A stretch of 64,000 nt of DNA from Rhodoplanes sp963712435 (GCA_963712435.1 CAVQIB010000005.1:229032-293031); one strand, 5' to 3'; positions 28,409 through 36,929 are shown, counted from the stretch's first letter. Notes: a model not told the origin generated them from the letters alone. A program made the numbers and translations.

Positions 28409-28995
28409 ATGCCGGCTGAAGACGACCAAGCTGCAGGACCTGCGTGGGGTCGGCTGATCGAGGCGGTGGCGACCCGGCGGGACCGTGCGGCCTTTGTCAG
28501 GCTGTTCCAGCATTTCGCGCCGCGCGTGAAGACGTTCATGCTGCGCTCCGGGGCGAGCGAGGCGGCGGCCGAGGAAATCGCCCAGGAAACCATGCTGTCC
28601 GTGTGGCGCAAGGCCGAACTCGTTCAAGCCTGACTCCGCGGGTGCGGCGGCCTGGATCTTCACGATCGCGCGCAACCAGCGGATTGACGCGTTCCGGCGC
28701 GAGCGGCGCGGCGGCGCTGTCGAGGTCGACAACGCCCGAGGGCGTTGCCGAGCCTCAGGTTGACGAGCGGCTGACGCCGGAATCGCAGGTCGCGGCCGGC
28801 CAGTTGGAAGACTGCGTGCGCCAAGCGATGGCGCAGCTGTCAGACGAGCAGCTGCGCGTCATCGAACTGTCCTTCTTCGAGGATAAGCCCCATGGCGAGA
28901 TTGCGGAGCTTCTGCAGATCCCGCTCGGCACCGTGAAATCGCGTCTGCGGCTGGCGATAGGCCGGCTGCGCGCCCTGTTGGGCGATATAGCATGA
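28409..28995 (+). CDS. ECF RNA polymerase sigma factor (ECF11/RpoE-like)
   Basis: This is an approximately 195-residue sigma factor after two frame changes (near 28622 and 28730). Region 2: FVRLFQHFAPRVKTFMLR, EIAQETMLSVWRKA, and in the next frame AWIFTIARNQRIDAFRRERR. Region 4: LSDEQLRVIELSFFEDKP, HGEIAELLQIPLGTVKSRLR. No extra domains are fused. The TGA overlaps the ATG of the next gene (ATGA), the usual coupling with an anti-sigma factor. The region 2.4/2.3 wording (TIARNxRIDAxRRE) is that of RpoE/ECF11-type sigmas paired with ChrR. It directs core polymerase to stress promoters when released. Confidence 0.88.
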
Positions 28996-30536
28996 CCGCC
29001 CAGGATCATCCCTCCGACAACGAGCTCTCGGCCTTCGCGGCCGGCACGCTCGATGACGCCCAGCGCTCGGCGGTCGCCGCGCATCTCCGCGAGTGCGCGC
29101 GCTGCCGCGCTTTCGTGCGCGCGATGGAGCATGTCGGCGGCGTCGTGCTTGAAGGTCTCCCGCCCGCGGCATTGGCCGGCGGATCATTGGCTGCGGTGAT
29201 GGCGCGGCTCGACAGCCCGCCGCCTTCCTCCCGCTCCCCGGGCGGCGGCTCACCGGAACGCGGCGGCGTGTTCGGCGCTTCCGGCGGCATTCGCAGCCGC
29301 TGGTTCGGTCACGGAAAACCGACCGCCGGACGCAAGCGCATCAGGAACGGACTGGCGAACGCGGCGCTGATCACCCTCTCGCTGGGAATCACCTATCTCG
29401 CCGCCGAATATGCGTTCTTCCGCCACGGCCTGCCGCATGTGTCGATGAACCTGCGGCCGCATCTGCCGGACCGCGCCGATTTCTATCTGCAGAACTCCAA
29501 AGCCGACCATGTTCCGCGCGATTACATCGCCTTGATCGGCGATTCCTATGCGCAGGGCATGGGCGACTGGCTGTTGTCCGTCGGCGGCAAGAACGATCGG
29601 CCGTACCATTCGGCGAACGTCGTGCGCGAGCTTGCCGGCAATGATGTCGTCTCCTTCGGTCGCGCCGCGGCCGGCAGCGCCGAAGCGATGGTGCTGCGGG
29701 TCACCCGTATTCTGGGCAACTCCTATTGCTACCTGTTTCCGCCCATCGAACGGCCGAAACGCTTCTTCATCTATTTCTACGGCGGCAACGACATCTACGA
29801 CAACCACCGGCTCATGCAGCGCGCGCTCAAGGACGGGAACTCCGATCCGCAAGCGAGCGTCGATCGCTTCCTCGAGGAGGAATATGGCTCGGTGTCGCCG
29901 TGGCGGTGTCACGGGCACTTGGGCGACATGATCTACCGCATGGCGAGATTTCTCGTCCGGGATTACTTCGCGCAACATCGCACCATCGATCTGCCCCCGA
30001 CCAGCAACAAGGTGCTGATCGGAAACAAGGCGACCGGAACGCCCGAACTGCAGACCCCCCCGGTGAACCTGACCGAGAGCGAGATTGATGAGGGGGTTCT
30101 CGTATACGAGCGCGCCTTGGCTTGGCTTCGCCGGAATTATCCTGACGTTCCGACCACGGTTGTGTACGTCCCCGCTCCGGCGGCGACCTACCGTCACGCT
30201 GGCCCAGACGTCGTCGCCAAGGACGTCTATCTCCCCGAACAGAGCAAGACGTCGGGACGGGAGGTGATCGTCGACGGACCGTCCTTCCCGGTGTCCAAAG
30301 TTTACGAGCACAGCCAGCGCGTATGCGACAAAGTCCGCGCAGCCACGCTGAAATCGGGCGTTTCGTTCATCGATGCCCGGCCGACCTTGCGCCAGGCGGC
30401 GGCGCATAAACCGGTCCATGGTCCGCGCGATTGGAACCATCCGAACGAGACCGGTTATCGGCTTCTCGGATCGCTCGTCGCCAAGCATGTGAACGACAGC
30501 CCGACCTACGCCTGCGATAACACGTGGCCGTCCTGA
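28992..30536 (+). CDS. Fused ChrR-type anti-sigma, membrane anchor and SGNH hydrolase
   Basis: This is an intact 514-residue protein. Residues 1-75 form a ChrR-like anti-sigma domain: DHPSDNELSAFAAGTL, AAHLRECARCRAF, then LEGLPPAALAGGSLAAVMAR. Zinc ligands fall at H6, H31, C35 and C38, the same numbers as in Rhodobacter ChrR. A Pro/Ser/Gly-rich linker (about 76-110) leads to one transmembrane helix (about 118-140, NAALITLSLGITYLAAEY). Residues about 160-514 are an SGNH-hydrolase domain with YIALIGDSYAQGMGDW, FGRAAAGSAEA, YGGNDIYDN and RDWNHPNETGYRLLG, placing the catalytic Ser and the Asp/His outside. ChrR itself has a cytosolic cupin here instead. It is paralogous to the gene at 25252. The fused architecture is read directly; signalling by it is inferred. 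Confidence 0.85.
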   Translation: MTAQDHPSDNELSAFAAGTLDDAQRSAVAAHLRECARCRAFVRAMEHVGGVVLEGLPPAALAGGSLAAVMARLDSPPPSSRSPGGGSPERGGVFGASGGIRSRWFGHGKPTAGRKRIRNGLANAALITLSLGITYLAAEYAFFRHGLPHVSMNLRPHLPDRADFYLQNSKADHVPRDYIALIGDSYAQGMGDWLLSVGGKNDRPYHSANVVRELAGNDVVSFGRAAAGSAEAMVLRVTRILGNSYCYLFPPIERPKRFFIYFYGGNDIYDNHRLMQRALKDGNSDPQASVDRFLEEEYGSVSPWRCHGHLGDMIYRMARFLVRDYFAQHRTIDLPPTSNKVLIGNKATGTPELQTPPVNLTESEIDEGVLVYERALAWLRRNYPDVPTTVVYVPAPAATYRHAGPDVVAKDVYLPEQSKTSGREVIVDGPSFPVSKVYEHSQRVCDKVRAATLKSGVSFIDARPTLRQAAAHKPVHGPRDWNHPNETGYRLLGSLVAKHVNDSPTYACDNTWPS

Positions 30537-30584
30537 CGTCCGCGCCGCGTGCAGCCGGCGTATGACGTCCGCAAGCCGTCGCGG

Positions 30585-30945
30585 TCAGCCGCGCGCGGGC
30601 AGGCGAGGGGGGAAGGCGCCGGCCCGCGCCTGCACCTCCGCGGGAACCCGGTAATCGCGCATCACCGTTCTGGCGTCGCGCAGGCCGCAGGCGTCGCGCT
30701 GAACCATGAACAGCCACAGCGCGTGTCCCGCCGCTTCGACCAGCGCCGTGCGGAGGCTGCGGCTTTCCTCCGAGCGGCGGTCCTCCGGGTGCTCGGCATC
30801 GAACGCCGCGAGCGCCGCAAGCGCCCGTTCCAGCCCACGTCCGAGTTCGCCCCAGCGCAGCGGCCTTTTCTTCGGCGATTTCATGGTCGAGCGGCCCGCC
30901 CGCGGCGCGGTCCGGACGGCGAAAGGTGGGCGGCGTGACCGGCAT
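30585..30945 (-). CDS. DUF6665 family protein (one frame break)
   Basis: This encodes about 119 residues once a frame change near 30852 is bridged. The start MPVTPPTFRRPDRAAGGPLD and HEIAEEKAAALGR continue into ELGRGLERALAALAAFD and AGHALWLFMVQRDACGLRD, ending YRVPAEVQARAGAFPPRL. The helical body with WxFxVQRExxGLRD is the DUF6665 pattern. It is a small cytosolic protein of unknown function. It is convergent with the anti-sigma/SGNH gene. Confidence 0.7.
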
Positions 30946-31070
30946 TCTTCGTCCCGTGGCGCTGCATGCGGCTTCGGATTTCCATCCAGGGTGAAACGCG
31001 GAGGATCACATCGTCCGCTCGCGCGTTGCCCTTCGAGCGCCGTTCGCGAGGCGCAAGCGGAGCAGGTGTA

Positions 31071-31268
31071 ATGATCGATTTTGGCTGGCTTTGGGTCGTC
31101 ATGGGAGTGGGCGTGGTGGTTCTCGGCGTGGCGATCGCCTTCGGCGCCTCGCGGCGGCGTCACCGCGACAGCGCAACGACCGAGGTGCGCGACCGCGCGA
31201 CCCGGCGCATTTACGAAGCCGAGGAACAGAAGCAAAGCAGCGAGGAGCCGGCGCGTTCGCCCCATTGA
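31071..31268 (+). CDS. Small single-pass membrane protein
   Basis: This encodes 65 residues: MIDFGWLWVVMGVGVVVLG, one transmembrane helix to about residue 25, then a short highly charged cytosolic tail (RRRHRDSATTEVRDRATRR). A GGAGCAGG ribosome-binding site precedes ATG 31071. I do not recognise a family. The charged tail and helix resemble many small envelope-stress peptides, but no function can be claimed. It is convergent with the next gene. Confidence 0.6.
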   Translation: MIDFGWLWVVMGVGVVVLGVAIAFGASRRRHRDSATTEVRDRATRRIYEAEEQKQSSEEPARSPH

Positions 31269-31301
31269 CGGCGGCGGGGCATGGTCGGTAAGGCCGCGCG
31301 G

Positions 31302-31895
31302 TCACGCCGCCGTGTCGGGCAGGTCGTCGGGCAGCGGGCCAAAGGCCTCAAGGAGCTTTTCGCCGTGGCGGCTATCATCCACCGCCGCGATCAGCTCGTA
31401 ATAGAGGGTCTTGTAGCTGAGGAACACCGCGCCTTCCGCCTGCATGCGCGCGAGCGCGCTGTCGACATGGCGCGCGGAGGAGAACAACAGCTCCTCCACC
31501 ACGAAGACCTCGTAGCCGAGATCGAGCAGGCCGAGGCATGACTGCAGCACGCAGACATCGGTCTCGCAGCCCGCCAGGATCGCCTGCTTTTTTCCCAGCC
31601 GGTCGATGTGCTCCCTGATTGCAGGTTCCTTGGTGAGATCGAAGAAATCCTTCTCGAAGGTTTGGACGGGATCGCCCAGGTGCTTCTTGATGTCCTTCGG
31701 CAGACGGCCCTTGCGCGCGATCGGCCGTTCGAGCGTGACGACCATCGGAATCCGGAAATGACCGAGCAGGCGCGCGAAATGCCGGCCATTGGTCTTGAGC
31801 GCCGGGCGCAGGCTCTTGTCCACCTGGGACAAGAAGAAATCCTGCATGTCGATGATCGCGCCGAAGCACTGATCGGGAAGAATTCGTCGGGCCAT
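31302..31895 (-). CDS. Isochorismatase-family cysteine hydrolase
   Basis: This encodes about 197 residues, MARRILPDQCFGAIIDMQDFF. The isochorismatase-like triad is visible: Asp in AIIDMQDFFL, Lys/Arg region of the middle strand, and nucleophile Cys in AGCETDVCVLQSCLGLLD. The start at 31895 is chosen because GGAG lies six bases upstream; ATG 31913 is also possible. Members hydrolyse isochorismate, nicotinamide, N-carbamoyl compounds or similar; the substrate is not assignable. The gene is intact. It lies beside a carbamoyltransferase, which could be coincidence. Confidence 0.85.
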   Translation of the reverse strand: MARRILPDQCFGAIIDMQDFFLSQVDKSLRPALKTNGRHFARLLGHFRIPMVVTLERPIARKGRLPKDIKKHLGDPVQTFEKDFFDLTKEPAIREHIDRLGKKQAILAGCETDVCVLQSCLGLLDLGYEVFVVEELLFSSARHVDSALARMQAEGAVFLSYKTLYYELIAAVDDSRHGEKLLEAFGPLPDDLPDTAA

Positions 31896-32038
31896 CGATT
31901 CTCCAGCCGCCATGCGCTTCCGTCATGCGCCCCCATGCGGAAGGGCGCGATGAGGAACGAGCGCAGCGAGTTCCGAACCAAGTGAGGGGTGGCGGTCCGC
32001 GCTGCCCGTATGAATGCCCCTCCCGCTTCCCCTCAACT

Positions 32039-32055
32039 CCTCCCCGTTGGGGAGG
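32039..32055. repeat. Short palindrome between hydrolase and carbamoyltransferase genes
   Basis: CCTCCCC-GTT-GGGGAGG is a 7-bp stem with a 3-base loop, 22 bases past the carbamoyltransferase stop. It belongs to the same CCTCCCC/GGGGAGG palindrome class as the cluster at 22.4 kb. It could act as a weak transcript end, but lacks a T run. Confidence 0.55.
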
Positions 32056-32076
32056 CGCGAGGGGCGGCAGCGGCGG

Positions 32077-33894
32077 TCACTCTATCTCGGCCCTCATCAC
32101 GCTGCGGACAATCGAGCGCACCTCGGAGAACGTCTTGATCACCGGCGTCATGACCCCGTGCAGCCGCTGTTTCCCGAGCAGCATGTCGTGCAAGGCGAGG
32201 TAATCCATCCCGGTGTTGAGGAAGCACGCGATCGCGTCCTCCGGCGTCTCGACGATCGGCTCGCCCTTCACGTTGAACGAGGTGTTCACCAGAACCGGCA
32301 CGCCGGTGATCGCCTCGAATTCCTTGAGCAGCCGGTACAGCCGCGCGTTCTGGTTTTCGCGCACCGTCTGGATGCGGGCGGTGCCGTCGACATGGACGAT
32401 CGCCGGGATCTTGTCCTTCCATTCCGGCCGCACGCGCTTGACGAGCAGCATATAGGGCAATTCCTCCGCGCCCTCGAAGACCTCGTCGACGCGCTCGGCG
32501 AGAATGACGGGGGCGAACGGGCGGAAGGCCTGCCGGTGCTTCACCCGGCTGTTCAGCTTGTCCTTCATCTCCGGCCGGCGCGGATCGGCGATGATGCTGC
32601 GATTGCCGAGCGCGCGCGGCCCGAATTCGGAGCCGCCCTGAAACCAGCCGAACACGTGGCCTTCCGCGAGCAGCTTCGCGGTTTCCGCGCAGATATTCGC
32701 GCAATCGGTCGTGACCGTCCGCACGCGGACCAACGGTTTGTTCGCGGCCGCGCGCGCAACATCGTCTGCATAGGGCCTGCCGAGAAAGGCATGATCCATG
32801 ACGAAGGAGCGCGGCTTTTTCAGTATCTCAAGATAGCCGTAATAGGCGCAGCCGATGGCGATGCCGTCGTCGCCGGCGGCCGGTTGGACCCACACATTGT
32901 CGAAGCCGGCCTCGCGCTGGATACGTCCATTGGCGACGCAGTTGAGCGCGACGCCCCCCGCCATGCACAGGTTTTTCGCGCCGGTCGTCTCCCGCAGCCA
33001 CTTGGCGCGTTCGAGCAGCACCTTCTCGGTGTCGTCCTGCACCCGCCAGGCCATATCCTCCCAATGCTTCATGGATGGACTCGCTTCCCACTTGCGCTCG
33101 CGATCCACCAGCCACGGCTTGTCGAAGTCCAAACCCCATTCGGGGAAAAAAAGCTCGCCGTCCTTCATCTCGACGAGCGGCTTGAACGCCTCCGGACGGC
33201 CATAGGGCGCGAGGCCCATGACCTCGCCGCACTTGTTCCAGTCGGCGAAGATATAGCTCGAAACACGGCTATACATCGCGCCCAGGCCCGGCATGTAGAA
33301 GAACTCGTCACTCAGAAACCCCCGCACGGGGTCGAGCCAAACCTTTTTCAGTGTTTCAAGCCGCGTTCCTTCAAAGCGGTAATAGCTTTCCGACTCGCGC
33401 GCGAGCGGATTGACATTGTCGGTCGGCTGGCCCGGCTCGGTAATGTCGGCGCAGTAGTTGCCGACGCCATCCACCACCATCACCACGCCCTCGGAGAACG
33501 GGCAGGCGGCGAAGGCGCTATAGGCGTGGGCGATGTGATGGGAGACCGTGACGATCCTGTTCGAGTGCGAAAGATATAATGGGTTCTTCGACGCCTGCCG
33601 GCGCTCCTTGTCGTCCATGATCTCGGGCACGTCCTGGTGCACCATGCGCACTTCGAGGTCTTCGACCGGGAGAACGTAACAGTTGCGCACAATCAGATCG
33701 ACATCTTCTAACGAGATGCACTCGGCGTTGAGGCAGTAATCGACCACTTCCTGGAAGAAGCCGGTGTCGTGCTTCTGGCGGGTGATCCGCTCTTTGTTGA
33801 TGGCGAACGCGATCTCGCCGTCGCGAAGCAGGCATGCGCTCACGTCGTGATCGTATGCGTTTATTCCGAGAACGTAGACTTGCTTTTTTTCCAT
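32077..33894 (-). CDS. Carbamoyltransferase, NodU/CmcH/TobZ family
   Basis: This is an intact 605-residue enzyme. The N-terminal Kae1-like domain starts YVLGINAYDHDVSACLLRDG and contains the metal-binding VSHHIAHAYSAF (HxxxH) and VVDGVGNY segments that form carbamoyl-adenylate; the C-terminal YrdC-like domain includes GWFQGGSEFGPRALGNRSII and the carbamoyl-transfer region PVLVNTSFNVKGEPIVE. The family O-carbamoylates sugars or antibiotics; NodU does so on Nod factors. No nod, glycosyltransferase or antibiotic genes lie adjacent, so the acceptor is unknown. A surface glycan is one option. Confidence 0.93.
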   Translation of the reverse strand: MEKKQVYVLGINAYDHDVSACLLRDGEIAFAINKERITRQKHDTGFFQEVVDYCLNAECISLEDVDLIVRNCYVLPVEDLEVRMVHQDVPEIMDDKERRQASKNPLYLSHSNRIVTVSHHIAHAYSAFAACPFSEGVVMVVDGVGNYCADITEPGQPTDNVNPLARESESYYRFEGTRLETLKKVWLDPVRGFLSDEFFYMPGLGAMYSRVSSYIFADWNKCGEVMGLAPYGRPEAFKPLVEMKDGELFFPEWGLDFDKPWLVDRERKWEASPSMKHWEDMAWRVQDDTEKVLLERAKWLRETTGAKNLCMAGGVALNCVANGRIQREAGFDNVWVQPAAGDDGIAIGCAYYGYLEILKKPRSFVMDHAFLGRPYADDVARAAANKPLVRVRTVTTDCANICAETAKLLAEGHVFGWFQGGSEFGPRALGNRSIIADPRRPEMKDKLNSRVKHRQAFRPFAPVILAERVDEVFEGAEELPYMLLVKRVRPEWKDKIPAIVHVDGTARIQTVRENQNARLYRLLKEFEAITGVPVLVNTSFNVKGEPIVETPEDAIACFLNTGMDYLALHDMLLGKQRLHGVMTPVIKTFSEVRSIVRSVMRAEIE

Positions 33895-34017
33895 CTGATG
33901 CTTCTGCCAAGCCGGTTTTTGCCGGCACGCATTTGCGCCAGCGGTAATCAGGGGTGCAGTTGACCCCCGCTAACGCTTAAACTAACGTTGCAGATCTGGG
34001 AATGACAAGGAGGCAAT

Positions 34018-34239
34018 ATGACTGAGATGATTGCCGCGAGAGCGAGAGCCCTGCTGGTGCGTGGCTTGGCCGTGGCGGCGGTGGTTTTGACCTACGCTGC
34101 GGGAAGCGTCGGGACACAGGTTCTCAGCGCTGTCGGGATATCGAGTCTCGCATTGACGTCGTCAACGACTCCGGCAGAAGCCGGTTGGCGGCGTCGCAGA
34201 CGGCGTCGTCGCTGGCGTCGTGGGCGCTGGTGGTGGTAA
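34018..34239 (+). CDS. Small membrane protein with an Arg/Trp-rich tail
   Basis: This encodes 73 residues. A strong AAGGAGGCAAT precedes ATG 34018. A hydrophobic N-terminal half (LLVRGLAVAAVVLTYAAGS, VGTQVLSAVGISSLALTSS) looks like a signal anchor or signal peptide with a possible cleavage after PAEAG. It ends in a run of WRRRRRRRRWRRGRWWW type. Similar short proteins ending in Arg/Trp runs occur in the Bradyrhizobium clade from general knowledge; the function is unknown. The tail could bind anionic lipid or nucleic acid. Confidence 0.6.
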   Translation: MTEMIAARARALLVRGLAVAAVVLTYAAGSVGTQVLSAVGISSLALTSSTTPAEAGWRRRRRRRRWRRGRWWW

Positions 34240-34891
34240 CAACTTGAAGTGAGTTGTCCGCTAGCGTCGCAATAGCTCGAAAACGGCGGCCCGCCCTCGC
34301 GCTTGGCCGCCGATTTCTTTTCACGCGCGACGAGCGCAAACGGCGCGGCGCCACGGCGATGCCCGGGCTCGCCGGGATTAGGAAGCGGAGAGAGCGGGGC
34401 GCGCGTTCTCGCGATTGTGATCGAGACGTTGACGCCGCATGTCCGGGACGACCTTTGAGGGCGGTGCTCGAGGAACGTCGGAGGTTTCAAGCCGAAAGCT
34501 ATTCTCGATACACCGTGTCTTTCAGGCCAATGTCGGTTGCTTTCTACCCAGTCGGAGGACTGGCGCCAATCAAAGGCTGTCGGTTGGCGCCGCCCATCAT
34601 GTTCCGCGCAAGCTGCGCGGATGATGTTGCAGCGGCTTCGTCCAATCGTGCGGACCGCAGCGGACAAGCGAGCGGCCGGCCGTGAGCCGATGGCGCCGAT
34701 GGGTTGCATTTCGCGCGAACGCTTCGTCAGCTACAAAACGAAAGCGGCCGGCTCCTTGGGGAAGAGCCGGCCGTGCGCGAACCCGGTCGTGAGACGGAGA
34801 GGGGTGGGGACGTGACCGGATTCGCGGAAACCCTTCGCTAACCGAGCTTGATTGGCGTTCGCTCTTTTGTGAGCGCGCGCGGCCGTCCGGT
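34240..34891. other. Intergenic region without recognised gene
   Basis: About 650 bases. Open frames are present on both strands but none shows family resemblance, a good ribosome-binding site and third-position G/C bias together. Only the terminator at 34733-34773 stands out. Confidence 0.45.
34733..34773 (-). terminator. Likely Rho-independent terminator of the BTLCP gene
   Basis: A perfect 10-bp stem CGGCCGGCTC / GAGCCGGCCG (34745-34754, 34764-34773) with a 9-base loop is followed on the minus strand by CTTTCGTTTTG. It lies about 120 bases beyond the BTLCP stop codon. Confidence 0.7.
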
Positions 34892-35512
34892 TCACCGCGA
34901 GGCGGTGGTTGCGACCGCCGGCCGCGGATCCTCGAGGGCGACCCAGGTGTTCGGATCGGACTGCGACTGCCGCTTCACGAAGCGATAGCCCGTCTGCGTC
35001 CATGGCAGGACCTGCTCCGCCTGGTTGTCGAGCACGAACTCGCCCTTGTCGGTCTTGACCGTCAGCACGGCGTGCCCGTCATCCTTGTCGTCGCGCACCA
35101 CGGTGATCAGCAGCGCTTCGCGCGGCCAGCCGGCGGCGATCAGCATGCGGCGCTTGAGGAGCACGTAATCCTCGCAGTCGCCGTAGCCGTCGGCCGGGTA
35201 CGACCATTTCTCGACCACGCCCCAATGCTCCATGTCGGTGAGGGGACGGATGCTGTCATTGACCCAGCGATTGATGCGCTGGAGATCGCGCCAGGCGCGC
35301 TCGGTCAACACCGCGTCGCGCGAAGCGGTCGGCTTCGCCGCGCATTCGCGCGGATGCTCGACGCAAAAGGAAATCCAGCCGATCGGCGCACGGGCGGCCT
35401 CGCCGACCGAAACGTAGAGCGGGCGCTCCTGGGCCGCGCCGGGCAATGGCGCGGAGGCGAGCGCGGCCACGCTCAACAGGGCCGAGGCAATCCATCCAAG
35501 GCGAATTTTCAT
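34892..35512 (-). CDS. Transglutaminase-like cysteine peptidase (BTLCP family)
   Basis: This encodes 206 residues with a signal peptide (MKIRLGWIASALLSVAALAS, cleavage near AAQE). The catalytic triad of bacterial transglutaminase-like cysteine peptidases is visible: Cys in YGDCEDYVLLKRRML, His in DDGHAVLTVKTDKG and Asp in FVLDNQAEQVLPW. The start at 35512 has GGAAGGGG upstream. BTLCPs are periplasmic; some (LapG) cleave surface adhesins under c-di-GMP control. No lapD-like gene is adjacent, but a PilZ gene lies 360 bases upstream on the same strand. The gene is intact. Confidence 0.88.
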   Translation of the reverse strand: MKIRLGWIASALLSVAALASAPLPGAAQERPLYVSVGEAARAPIGWISFCVEHPRECAAKPTASRDAVLTERAWRDLQRINRWVNDSIRPLTDMEHWGVVEKWSYPADGYGDCEDYVLLKRRMLIAAGWPREALLITVVRDDKDDGHAVLTVKTDKGEFVLDNQAEQVLPWTQTGYRFVKRQSQSDPNTWVALEDPRPAVATTASR

Positions 35513-35871
35513 TGTCGACCCCTTCCGTCTCTCAGGGTCGACCTTCGCAGATAAACTTTGCGCCGCCGCTAAATTGATCCATTCAAATTGAAACAAACAT
35601 AGATAAACGATCACACTGTACTGAGTTAAACGAACATAATCCAAGCGGCGCACAGTATAGATTGATTTGATTCAAATTTTATCTTTCAGCCGGATCGGAC
35701 GCGCGGCGGCGGCCTGCTAGCGCCCGGCGCCTGTTCTCGCGCAGCGGGTCTGGTCGGTTGGGCTTTGGTTCGCATCGACGCCTGCGCGCTCGGCAGTGCC
35801 TGGTGGCGCAGAGGGTAAGGCGGCTGCGGTCGTGATCTGCTTCGCGCTGTGTCCAGGGACCACGCCGGGAA
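35513..35871. other. Intergenic region with AT-rich promoter zone
   Basis: About 360 bases. The part at 35570-35690 is strikingly A/T-rich for this window (TTGATTTGATTCAAATTTTA and similar). It reads like the regulatory region of the BTLCP gene. There is an imperfect TTGAATC/GATTCAA-type repeat near 35660-35676. No gene is seen. Confidence 0.4.
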
Positions 35872-36246
35872 CTAGCCGTCCCGGCGCGCCGTCCCCGTTC
35901 CGGGACTGTCGCGATGGGCGAGCCCGGCGAGTTGGGCGGCGAGCTTGTCGCGTTTGCGGTCCGAGGCGACGAAATCCATCGCGAAGCCGTTCGCGAAACG
36001 ACGGGTAATCGCGCCTTCGAGCCGGCCGATCCGGTCGACATAGGCGACCACCCGCTCGCCCTCATGACCGCTGACCGGCGCAATCAGCGCCATCCCGCCG
36101 GGCGACATGTCGACCACCTGGCAGGGAAACTCGCGGCGGTTCTCGAGCATATAGCGGCCGAGCAGGTTGACGGCGACATGCGGGACGCCGCGCCAATCGT
36201 CGGGGAGAGTGCGCAGGCTCGGCTTGCGGTCGGTGATCGCCATCAC
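35872..36246 (-). CDS. PilZ domain protein
   Basis: This encodes 124 residues. The PilZ c-di-GMP-binding pattern is partly visible: an Arg-rich entry (RYMLENRREFPC) followed by VVDMSPGGMAL, matching the D/N-x-S-x-x-G half. The C-terminal barrel ends GAITRRFANGFAMDFV. The RxxxR spacing is imperfect, so c-di-GMP binding is likely but unproven. Its ATG overlaps the stop of the PAS-domain gene by four bases (ATGA), so they are co-translated. Confidence 0.85.
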   Translation of the reverse strand: MMAITDRKPSLRTLPDDWRGVPHVAVNLLGRYMLENRREFPCQVVDMSPGGMALIAPVSGHEGERVVAYVDRIGRLEGAITRRFANGFAMDFVASDRKRDKLAAQLAGLAHRDSPGTGTARRDG

Positions 36247-36929
36247 GTATCCGCCCCATCGTCGGACCGGGCGAAATTATGGTGGACGACGTTAACGCCG
36301 GGTGTAAAAGCCGCGCCGGCAGCGCCGACCGGATCGAGGGCGCAGGCGCGACCGGCCGCTCCGCCCTCGTACACGATGAGCCGGGTGGGCCTGCGGCCTC
36401 TGTGCGGCTCGGACGCCCGATGGGGCGCAATCGCGACCTCCGCCGAAACAGGGCGGCACGCGCCGAGCGTCAGCGCCTCGACCGGGCTCGTTCCAATCCA
36501 AGCAGGAACGGCGAGCGGCGCGAGCACGCCGAGGATTCGGGGGTCCGACGCGATCCCGCCGGCGAGCGGCAGGAGCAGCATTTCGAGCGCCACCGAATGC
36601 CCGGACCGGTTTCGGCCGAACACGCCCGCCGCGATCGCCGTGACGTCATCGCCGACCCTGGCGACGAGCGAGCGCAACAGCGGACGGCTGACCGCATCCC
36701 ACATCGGCACGAACGGCGCCGCCTTCAACTCGCGGCAGAACAGTGCGCAGACGCGGGTTCCGGCCAGGAGGACCGGATGCCCGGCGTCCCGATCGAATGA
36801 CAGGACGACGCTGTCGGCGAGCGCCTTGCGGACGGCGGCTGGATCGAGTTCCTGGCGCTGGGGGGCGATGCGCCGACCGCGCAGCGCGTTCCAGTAGCAG
36901 AACACCTCGCGGCTCGATGCGTGCTTCAT
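36243..36929 (-). CDS. PAS_5-type PAS domain protein
   Basis: This encodes 228 residues. The N-terminal MKHASSREVFCYWNALRGRR IAPQ... and ALADSVVLSFDRDAGHPVLL, GTRVCALFCRELKAAPF follow the PAS_5 family (small PAS-like sensors common in Rhizobiales, with the RGxRxxPxRxxxDPxxxR entry). The C-terminus is compact with no output domain. Because it is translationally coupled to a PilZ protein, the pair may form a sensor/c-di-GMP-responsive unit; this is inference. There is no transmembrane segment. Confidence 0.78.
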   Translation of the reverse strand: MKHASSREVFCYWNALRGRRIAPQRQELDPAAVRKALADSVVLSFDRDAGHPVLLAGTRVCALFCRELKAAPFVPMWDAVSRPLLRSLVARVGDDVTAIAAGVFGRNRSGHSVALEMLLLPLAGGIASDPRILGVLAPLAVPAWIGTSPVEALTLGACRPVSAEVAIAPHRASEPHRGRRPTRLIVYEGGAAGRACALDPVGAAGAAFTPGVNVVHHNFARSDDGADT

